Shown here in pieces: positions 21,501 to 25,869 of a DNA stretch of 25,869 nucleotides. The position numbers and the translations under genes were made by a program. The stretch is from Desulfobacterales bacterium (GTDB lineage Bacteria > Desulfobacterota > Desulfobacteria > Desulfobacterales > 4be13), in the NCBI GenBank assembly GCA_029934695.1, contig JAOZLU010000002.1:1-25869 (forward strand), in the 5' to 3' direction. The notes beneath the pieces were generated by a model. That model saw only the letters and a program-made list of their open reading frames with translations. It did no database searches and had not been told where the DNA came from. Position 1 is the stretch's first letter. Every line of letters begins with the position of its first letter.

Positions 21501-24500
21501 ATTGAAATCACCGGCCTGCTGAAAGCCTTCAGAACGTTTACTCAGGAAAAGCAGTACTGCTCCATAGGCTCTGTCAAATCAAATATCGGACACTCAGAAT
21601 CCGCGGCCGGGATTGCCGCGCTGACAAAAGTGATCCTGCAGATGAAGCATAAGCAACTGGTTCCCTCGCTTCATGCTGAAACATTAAATCCTCATATTAA
21701 TTTCAAAAACTCGCCGTTTTATGTTCAGCAGGAGCTTGCAGAATGGACCCGGCCGATTATTGAGGTGAACGGAGAAAAGAGAAGATACCCCAGGCGGGCC
21801 GGAATCAGTTCTTTCGGCGCGGGGGGAAGCAATGTGCATCTCATATTGGAAGAGTATGTGAATGAGCCGGAATATGCAGATGAGCGTTCGGACGCGTCTT
21901 TGCCGGTTTCGGTCCCCCAATACCCTCAGATCATTGTGATCTCTGCCAAAGATCAGGAGAGACTCGCTGCTTATGCCGGAAAGTTGAAGGCTTTCCTGTC
22001 GCCGGATATCTCCTCTGAAGAAATCGGGTCAGCAAAAGAGATCGTACCGGATGAGATATTAAAGACCGTCAGTGAGATGTTATATGTGAGTGAAACGGAG
22101 ATTGATCCGGATGAGCCGTTTGATGAATACGGTTTGGATGCTGTTGCGTTGAGCAGGCTGGCTGACAGACTCAGCAACATCTGTCCGATGGAAATAACAT
22201 CCGCGCTGCTCTCTGAGTATTCATCTGTGAGCACGTTGGTTCAATACCTGCTTGACTCCCCTGTCAATAAAGAGACATCCCGAGCCACATCCTTCTCCCC
22301 TCCGCCCCTCGCCGCTCTCGCTTACACCTTGCAGTCAGGCCGGGAACCGATGGAGGAGCGTCTGGCCATGGTGGTCTCCGATTCTGATGAACTGAAAGAA
22401 AAACTGACGCGGTATATCCGGGGAGAGAGGGATATAGAATCGTTTTATCAGGGAAATGCCCGGGCAGGAGACAATCTTCTGATTGAGGGCAGAGCGGGAA
22501 AAGAATTTGTCAGAATTCTTATGGAAGACGGAGAACTTGATAAACTGGCTCGGCTCTGGGTTTCCGGTGCAGAGATTGAATGGAAGCTGTTATATTCTGA
22601 CAAAACGCCCCGGCGTATCTCCCTGCCCCTCTATCCTTTTGCAAGGGAGCGGCATTGGATCGGAGGCGATGTCCAAGGGGAAAACGACGAAGGAACAGCC
22701 GAGGAGAGCGGGCAAGCGATTGTCACCCGCAACCTGAAACCCGCGAGCCGCGAGCCGATAACAGATTATCTCATAGCAGCCATGTCTGCGATTACCCGGC
22801 TTGACCCGAAAAGAGTGAATCCTGATTATGATTTTGAAGCTTACGGGCTCGATTCTGTGATGATCGCCCAACTCAACACAGAGCTGGAGCGACAGTTCGG
22901 CAGACTCCCGTCAACGCTCTTTTTTAAATATAAGAATCTGAGCTCGCTTGCCGGATATTTTGTCAAAAACCATCCTGAGAAGTCGGCGTCCCTTATCCCG
23001 GAGTCGGATGGGGGGACGGACATCAAGACCTCCGAGGTTTTTAAAACCTCGGAGGAAAGCCGGACGATCCCGGGCTCGGATGGGGGGACGGACATCAAGA
23101 CCGAGGAAAGCCGGACGTTCACCCCGTTCACCGTATGGAAAAGCGGGACTGCGAAATCGCCGGTGCAGTTGCCGACAAACGACGGCATAGCGGTTATCGG
23201 CCTCAGCGGGAGATATCCTTATGCTGAGAATATTGACGGGTTCTGGGAGAATTTAAAGGCCGGGCGGGATTGTATTTCCGAAATTCCGAAACAAAGATGG
23301 GATTATAAAGCGTATCCCGGAATGTACTGCAAATGGGGCGGTTTTTTGTCGGATGCGGATAAATTCGATCCGTCATTTTTCAATATATCTCCCAATACAG
23401 CCCGGTTTATGGATCCTCAGGAACGGCTCTTTCTTCAGACCGCCTGGTCATGTGTTGAAGATGCGGGATATACGCAGAAGCGCCTGGAGAATTCCCAGGC
23501 CGGAGACAGGCGGGGAAACGTCGGCGTATTTACGGGAGTTACGTTTAATGATTACCAGCTTCACTCAGCAGCGGAATGGGAGAAAGGAAACATCATTCCC
23601 CTGTCTTCACAGATATTTTCGGTGGCAAACCGGGTATCCTATCATCTGAATTTCAGCGGCCCGAGCCTGAGCGTGGATACTGCGTGCTCCTCATCCCTGT
23701 ATGCGATTCACTTGGCGTGTGAGAGTATCCTGAGACGCGAATGTGATATGGCTGTTGCAGGCGGGGTGAATCTGTCAATGCATCCGGCCAAGTATGTCAC
23801 CCTGTGCATGTCCCAGTTTGCTGCAAGTGACGGACGGTGCCGGTCGTTCGGAGAGGGCGGGGACGGTTATGTGCCCGGGGAAGGCGTGGGCGCGGTCTTT
23901 CTGAAACCGCTGAGAAAAGCGGTGGAAGCCGGGGATCATATTTATGCGGTTGTCAGGGGGACAGCCGTGAATCATGACGGAAAAACTCAGGGCTATTCCG
24001 TGCCGAACCCGGTTGCCCAGTCAGAAGTGATCCGGGCAGCAATGACCAAAGCAGATATTCATCCCCGGACCATCAGTTGTGTTGAAGCTCACGGAACAGG
24101 AACTGCTTTGGGAGATCCCATAGAGATAACAGGGTTAAGCGATGTTTACGAAGAATATACATCAGAGCGGCAGTATTGCTCAATCGGATCCGTTAAATCG
24201 AACATCGGCCATCCTGAAGCGGCTGCCGGCATTGCCCAGATGACAAAGGTGCTGTTGCAAATGAAGCATCAGTCACTGGTTCCATCTTTAATGCACTCCA
24301 AAAGGATGAACCCGAATATTGATTTTGAGAACAGCCCTTTTTTTGTTCAGCAGACTCTGGAAAGATGGGAACAGCCGATTGTTCAGAACACGGTCTGCCC
24401 GAGGCGTGCTGGCGTCAGCTCTTTCGGAGCAGGCGGGGTGAACGTGCATATCGTCCTGGAAGAATATGCAACGGAAAACGGAAATAATAAAAAAGGGGAG

Positions 24501-25583
24501 ACGCGGGGACGCGGGGGATCGGTCGTTATCCCTTTATCTGCAAAGACCCGGGAGAATCTCCGAACGTATGCGGATCAGTTGAAAACATTTCTGAATCGGA
24601 ACAACACAAATGGCTCAGGGCTTGAGGATATTTCCTACACCTTGCAGATGGGGCGGGAGGCCATGCCTTTCCGAGCCGCTTTTGCTGTCAGCACCCGGGA
24701 TGAACTGATTGAAAAGTTAGATGCATACATAAGAAAGGAAGGGGACGCGGAGAGGAAGATTCCATCAAGCGGAACCCGTGCCGAGGAGACCGTTTATCTG
24801 GAGAATCTTCTCCGAAAAGGAATGTCAACCGAATTGGCCGAGATTTGGACAAAAGGGGCTGATTTTGAGTGGGACCCGCTTCATACGAATGGAAATAATC
24901 CACGGCGGGTCTCTCTGCCAACGTATCCGTTTTCAAAAGAACGCTACTGGGTGTTCGGGGCCGAAGAACCATCCGATTCATCAGAAGATCGAAAGTCGTC
25001 TCTGCCGGATTCTGATCCGATTCGGGCAGATGTCGAAGAAACAGACGCTGCGCGTGTGAAGAAACAGAGTGTTTTGGCCTTTGATTTTCTGGAAGAACTG
25101 GCGGATGCTCCGGATGAGGAACAGGAGGAGATGCTTGCCGAATTCCTCCAGGAAAAATTGGGAGACATCCTCGGCTTTGCTCCCCCGAATCTGCCTGATT
25201 TTGATCAGGGATTTTTTGAAATGGGCATGGAATCGTTGCAGGTTGCACAGTTTCAATCGAATATCGAAAAAGACTTGGGCGTAAAGACCTCTGACACAGC
25301 CATATTTGATTATCCGAATATCAGGGCATTTTCAGGCTATCTGATGACCCTGATATCTTATGATGAACTGGATATACCCGATACAGAGCCCCTGTCCGTT
25401 ACTCTGGACAGTGATACTCCCAAGGATGATTTTCAGGCCGGAGACCCGTACAACGTCTCTCAGGAAGAACTGAATTTACTGATCCCGGATCCGTTGCCCG
25501 GGGAAATTCGTAATATGAATGTCGAGGAAGTGGAGAAGATACTGGAATCAGAAATTTCAGGATTGAAGCTCTACATGGATTAG
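18450..25583 (+). CDS. Trans-AT polyketide synthase, second half of module 5 plus modules 6 and 7
   Basis: A protein of 2377 residues with the order docking helix, half-KR, KR, ACP5, KS6 with an embedded ACP-like domain, ATd6, ACP6, KS7, ATd7, ACP7, C-terminal tail. It completes the split module 5 of the preceding protein and adds two extension modules without reducing domains. It has no AT, no thioesterase and no reductase end, so the chain must pass to a further protein. The start codon abuts the upstream TGA in the same frame, and the two genes form one transcription and translation unit. Reading on after the TGA at 25581-25583 position (here a TAG) enters a repeat-rich noncoding stretch. 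KS6 and KS7 share CxSFGEGGDGYVPGEG, a form typical of trans-AT KSs and unlike KS1 to KS4. Linkers carry duplications and palindromes. The trans-AT class is certain; the exact substrates are unknown. Confidence 0.97.
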   Translation: MKMRLLNLDKNEIIRMVERREITPEEGFQRIKTLERDKAKAHSKTVCYHDIWEKTGTHAVTGRKISGNVLVFDDSETVSHALKEHPETTGEVVLVKSGENYGMPNAQTYSLNPGRAEDYHRLLTSLREQNRMPEYIIHLWSQERFSLSDAGKYDENRLTRGIEKSFYSLFLLSKALIEQKPVGTIEILYVYPDSKDKPQPQYAAIGGFAKTLRLENPKLICKTVALPDLSRTADILISEFQSTDGIEVRYKEDQRQVKRLEVAELLPGDDPMPTLLREKGVYLLTGGAGGLGRIFAEYLADRVKARLVLTGRSEPGKSLDALTLRLKELGSEVIYVRADISKRDDVKALMTRAKSQFKEVNGIIHGAGVIRDAYILKKNPADISSVLAPKVFGPLWLDEVSKEEPLDFFVMFSSIASVLGSIGQCDYAYANSFMDHFAEMRERLRSEKHRNGQTISINWPLWRDGGMHPDKETEAWMKRNTGLELLAGDSGIRAFEAVLNAGRTRIMVTYGEADKIKNTLNAVGWNISASPGLQNFKGLQSRKRSDTRGREADGLQEGAENYFKKFLSETLRIPVSRIRSHEPLEKYGIDSVMIMDLTRELEKNFGELSKTLFFEYQTLTELAAYFADNHGERLAELSFPRKPESASETPDLTDPRRRFFSSDKSSNESPELPFQRKRKTTAVYPDFHIKEETLPAYEKAATEEAIAIIGISGRYPMAGNLTEFWENLKAGKDCISEIPADRWDYHQFYDADKEKQGKIYTKWGGFIDDVDKFDALFFNITPREAEVTDPQERLFLETVWHTLEDAGYSKTSLWGHQVGVFVGVMWGEYQLFGPEAVFAGYPMIPGSSYASVANRISYYFNFSGPSIALDTMCSSSITAIHLACQSLRLGESRVAVAGGVNVSIHPQKYLQLCQGRFASSEGRCGSFGEGGDGYVPGEGVGAVLLKPLSRAVSDGDHIYAVIRGSSLNHGGKTNGYTVPNPNAQAALISDVIRKTGIAPGTISYLEAHGTGTVLGDPIEITGLLKAFRTFTQEKQYCSIGSVKSNIGHSESAAGIAALTKVILQMKHKQLVPSLHAETLNPHINFKNSPFYVQQELAEWTRPIIEVNGEKRRYPRRAGISSFGAGGSNVHLILEEYVNEPEYADERSDASLPVSVPQYPQIIVISAKDQERLAAYAGKLKAFLSPDISSEEIGSAKEIVPDEILKTVSEMLYVSETEIDPDEPFDEYGLDAVALSRLADRLSNICPMEITSALLSEYSSVSTLVQYLLDSPVNKETSRATSFSPPPLAALAYTLQSGREPMEERLAMVVSDSDELKEKLTRYIRGERDIESFYQGNARAGDNLLIEGRAGKEFVRILMEDGELDKLARLWVSGAEIEWKLLYSDKTPRRISLPLYPFARERHWIGGDVQGENDEGTAEESGQAIVTRNLKPASREPITDYLIAAMSAITRLDPKRVNPDYDFEAYGLDSVMIAQLNTELERQFGRLPSTLFFKYKNLSSLAGYFVKNHPEKSASLIPESDGGTDIKTSEVFKTSEESRTIPGSDGGTDIKTEESRTFTPFTVWKSGTAKSPVQLPTNDGIAVIGLSGRYPYAENIDGFWENLKAGRDCISEIPKQRWDYKAYPGMYCKWGGFLSDADKFDPSFFNISPNTARFMDPQERLFLQTAWSCVEDAGYTQKRLENSQAGDRRGNVGVFTGVTFNDYQLHSAAEWEKGNIIPLSSQIFSVANRVSYHLNFSGPSLSVDTACSSSLYAIHLACESILRRECDMAVAGGVNLSMHPAKYVTLCMSQFAASDGRCRSFGEGGDGYVPGEGVGAVFLKPLRKAVEAGDHIYAVVRGTAVNHDGKTQGYSVPNPVAQSEVIRAAMTKADIHPRTISCVEAHGTGTALGDPIEITGLSDVYEEYTSERQYCSIGSVKSNIGHPEAAAGIAQMTKVLLQMKHQSLVPSLMHSKRMNPNIDFENSPFFVQQTLERWEQPIVQNTVCPRRAGVSSFGAGGVNVHIVLEEYATENGNNKKGETRGRGGSVVIPLSAKTRENLRTYADQLKTFLNRNNTNGSGLEDISYTLQMGREAMPFRAAFAVSTRDELIEKLDAYIRKEGDAERKIPSSGTRAEETVYLENLLRKGMSTELAEIWTKGADFEWDPLHTNGNNPRRVSLPTYPFSKERYWVFGAEEPSDSSEDRKSSLPDSDPIRADVEETDAARVKKQSVLAFDFLEELADAPDEEQEEMLAEFLQEKLGDILGFAPPNLPDFDQGFFEMGMESLQVAQFQSNIEKDLGVKTSDTAIFDYPNIRAFSGYLMTLISYDELDIPDTEPLSVTLDSDTPKDDFQAGDPYNVSQEELNLLIPDPLPGEIRNMNVEEVEKILESEISGLKLYMD
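20363..20382. repeat. dRS3-like inverted repeat in the ACP5-KS6 linker
   Basis: ATTCCC, eight bases, then CGGAAT: one base off the ATTCCC-N8-GGGAAT form of the dRS3 repeats known in Neisseria and seen in similar form in other Proteobacteria. It is translated as SFPRKPES. A more decayed lookalike (PFQRKRK) follows about 105 bases later. Confidence 0.5.
22018..22260 (+). other. ACP-like domain without phosphopantetheine serine, inserted in the KS6 adaptor
   Basis: Residues about 1190-1270 of protein 2 follow the ACP pattern: a first helix (ILKTVSEMLYV), an acidic loop (IDPDEPFDEYG), the second helix and a final hydrophobic helix (VSTLVQYL). The attachment-site motif reads GLDAV instead of GLDSV: Ala1231 is GCT at 22140-22142, one base away from TCT serine. 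It cannot carry a prosthetic arm as written. The other adaptors here have only about 10 to 35 residues at this point. A structural or docking role is possible; a decayed carrier is the simple alternative. Confidence 0.85.
22742..22762. repeat. Heptamer CGCGAGC, two units plus one decayed, before ACP6
   Basis: CGCGAGC CGCGAGC CGATAAC, coding for part of PASREPITD. Short, but with the same period of 7 and the same interdomain position as the other arrays. Confidence 0.5.
22995..23117. repeat. 72-base direct repeat before KS7, copies differing by a 21-base palindromic segment
   Basis: Copy 1 (22995-23066) and copy 2 (23067-23117) both read ATCCCGG..TCGGATGGGGGG, then GACGGACATCAAGACC, and end GAGGAAAGCCGGACG. 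Copy 1 has 21 extra bases (23031-23051) between these parts. They form most of a perfect 27-base palindrome at 23029-23055 with arms CCTCCGAGGTTTT around one T. The protein reads GSDGGTDIKT..EESRT twice, with seven extra residues in copy 1, and the frame is kept. Confidence 0.92.
23175..25355 (+). other. PKS module 7: KS-ATd-ACP
   Basis: KS7 (about 23181-24468) has Cys1746 in DTACSSS, His1881 in EAHGTGT and His1921 in SNIGH, so it is condensation-competent. ATd7 (about 24515-24960) ends YPFSKERYWV. ACP7 (about 25100-25350) has Ser2262 in GMESL, with Glu in place of the usual Asp. Its flanks are of a different type from the other ACPs here: a preceding acidic helix (ELADAPDEEQEEMLAEFLQE) and the phrases DQGFFEMGMESLQ and FDYPNI, which resemble ACPs of cis-AT PKSs. 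No reducing domain is present. Confidence 0.9.
25356..25583 (+). other. C-terminal tail and docking helix of PKS protein 2
   Basis: About 75 residues after ACP7 are acidic and apparently unstructured (rich in Asp, Pro and Ser), then close with NVEEVEKILESEISGL before the stop. The ending resembles the S-EE-E-LL-EL type tails of bacterial PKS proteins that hand over to a following protein. No thioesterase or reductase fold is visible, so release does not happen here. Confidence 0.55.
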
Positions 25584-25642
25584 CGATAAGAATAAGGATT
25601 TTGGGTCTGTGGCAATTAAGTGCCTGAACATAAATTTTAAGA

Positions 25643-25665
25643 GCCGGACGGGAATCCCGTCCGGC
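25643..25665. repeat. 23-base perfect palindrome downstream of the PKS gene
   Basis: Arms GCCGGACGGGA and TCCCGTCCGGC around a single A. It is very stable as RNA but has no T run after it, so it is more like a REP-type repeat than a terminator, although it could protect the end of the transcript. Confidence 0.75.
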
Positions 25666-25785
25666 CTGCGGCCCGGGCAAAAACATTGCGGACGGGATTG
25701 CAAATCCCGTCCGGCCTGCGGGAATCCCGTCCGGCCTGCGGCCCGGGCAAAAACATTGCGGACGGGATTGCAAATCCCGTCCGGC
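25651..25785. repeat. 70-base tandem repeat, 1.9 perfect copies
   Basis: 25651-25720 and 25721-25785 are identical over 65 bases. Each contains GCCCGGGC and a hairpin with 11-base arms CGGACGGGATT/AATCCCGTCCG around GCA (25689-25713 and 25759-25783). Perfect identity suggests a recent duplication. Confidence 0.9.
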
Positions 25786-25793
25786 AGATTCAT

Positions 25794-25814
25794 AATTCAC
25801 AATTCACAATTCAC
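25794..25814. repeat. Heptamer AATTCAC, three perfect units
   Basis: Three AATTCAC units end exactly where the AGGAGA ribosome binding site of the next gene begins. The seven-base unit length is the same as in the coding arrays, but here it is noncoding. Confidence 0.85.
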
Positions 25815-25820
25815 AGGAGA
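25815..25820 (+). promoter_or_regulatory. Ribosome binding site of the downstream gene
   Basis: AGGAGA, six bases before ATG 25827. This is a strong match to the anti-Shine-Dalgarno sequence and decides the start of the partial gene. Confidence 0.75.
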
Positions 25821-25826
25821 TAATTT

Positions 25827-25869
25827 ATGAAATATCAGCTGACAGCAGAGAATCAGGCTGAAGAAGATA
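25827..25869 (+). CDS. Start of an unidentified gene, cut by the window edge
   Basis: ATG with a good ribosome binding site, open to the end of the window: MKYQLTAENQAEED. Fourteen residues are too few to assign a family. The polar, acidic start gives no signal peptide or membrane segment. It lies on the PKS strand 243 bases after protein 2, so a role in the same pathway, for example the next PKS protein or a tailoring enzyme, is a guess from position only. Confidence 0.6.
   Translation, partial: MKYQLTAENQAEED

Larger units (their letters stand above)
20550..22985 (+). other. PKS module 6: KS with embedded ACP-like domain, ATd, ACP
   Basis: KS6 (about 20559-21858) has Cys873 in the variant DTMCSSS, His1008 in EAHGTGT and His1048 in SNIGH. 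The adaptor begins at about 21925 (VISAKDQERLAAYAG), is interrupted by an ACP-like domain (about 22018-22260), and resumes at about 22308 with LAYTLQSGREPM, ending YPFARERHWI near 22660. ACP6 (about 22752-22985) carries Ser1469 in GLDSV and resembles ACP5 (FG.L..TLFF.Y). There is no KR, DH, ER or methyltransferase, so the beta-keto group would stay or be changed by trans-acting enzymes. Neither ACP5 nor ACP6 shows the Trp six residues after the serine that often marks beta-branching ACPs. Confidence 0.9.
25584..25826. other. Intergenic region filled with repeats
   Basis: The first 58 bases are without recognisable signals. Then come a 70-base tandem repeat, three hairpins and a heptamer array directly before the next ribosome binding site. 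None of the hairpins is followed by a run of T, so no clear intrinsic terminator is seen, and no convincing -35/-10 pair was found. The next gene may be in the same transcript. Confidence 0.7.

Noticed and set aside
25643..25713. Rho-independent terminator after the PKS gene
   Set aside because: The hairpins are strong but none is followed by a T run, and the same element is repeated, which fits a REP-like repeat better.
25651..25785. CRISPR-like array
   Set aside because: The two copies are directly adjacent, with no variable spacers, and the hairpins are of REP type.
25399..25800. Minus-strand open frame across the end of protein 2 and the intergenic repeats
   Set aside because: Its sequence is mostly the translation of the 70-base repeat and the antisense of the PKS end; no ribosome binding site or family is seen.

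Overview
The window is almost entirely two giant, co-directional polyketide synthase (PKS) genes of the trans-acyltransferase (trans-AT) type, followed by a 243-base intergenic region full of repeats and the first 14 codons of another gene. The first gene is open at the left edge: the ATG at 81 lies inside the first strand of a ketosynthase (KS), and the frame reads through to base 1. It runs to a TGA at 18447-18449. The second gene starts at ATG 18450, directly after that TGA and in the same frame, and ends at 25583.

Layout: module 1 KS-ATd-KR-ACP (57-3720); module 2 KS-ATd-DH-KR-ACP (3846-8370); module 3 KS-ATd-KR-ACP (8520-12180); module 4 KS-ATd-DH-ACP (12408-15610); module 5 KS-ATd-DH in protein 1 and KR-ACP in protein 2 (15711-20350); module 6 KS with an ACP-like domain buried in its adaptor, then ACP (20550-22985); module 7 KS-ATd-ACP (23175-25355). 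Every KS keeps Cys-His-His. No module has an AT domain; each KS is followed by the adaptor ending in a YPF...R.RYW-type motif (ATd) typical of trans-AT lines. There is no enoylreductase, methyltransferase, thioesterase or loading module, so this is the middle of an assembly line: the chain arrives from an upstream part, is extended with units supplied by a free-standing AT encoded elsewhere, and leaves on the last ACP for a downstream protein. KR2 and KR5 carry the Asp that marks B-type KRs and sit with DHs, so trans double bonds are expected there. KR1 and KR3 lack that Asp and have no DH in their module, so hydroxyls of the opposite configuration are plausible. Modules 6 and 7 have no reducing domains.

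Three things stand out. (i) Module 5 is cut between DH and KR by a single in-frame TGA, with helical docking-like elements on both sides that the unsplit sister module 2 lacks. (ii) An ACP-like domain whose phosphopantetheine serine is alanine (GLDA) sits inside the KS6 adaptor. (iii) The interdomain linkers, but apparently not the domains, contain seven-base tandem repeats, palindromic elements and in-frame duplications. One duplication has copies that differ by exactly one 21-base palindromic segment.

The organism is a bacterium of moderate G+C. Large trans-AT PKS genes combined with abundant heptamer and palindromic repeats resemble Desulfobacterota such as Desulfonema relatives, but this is a low-confidence guess. 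No RNA gene, transposase or CRISPR array was seen.
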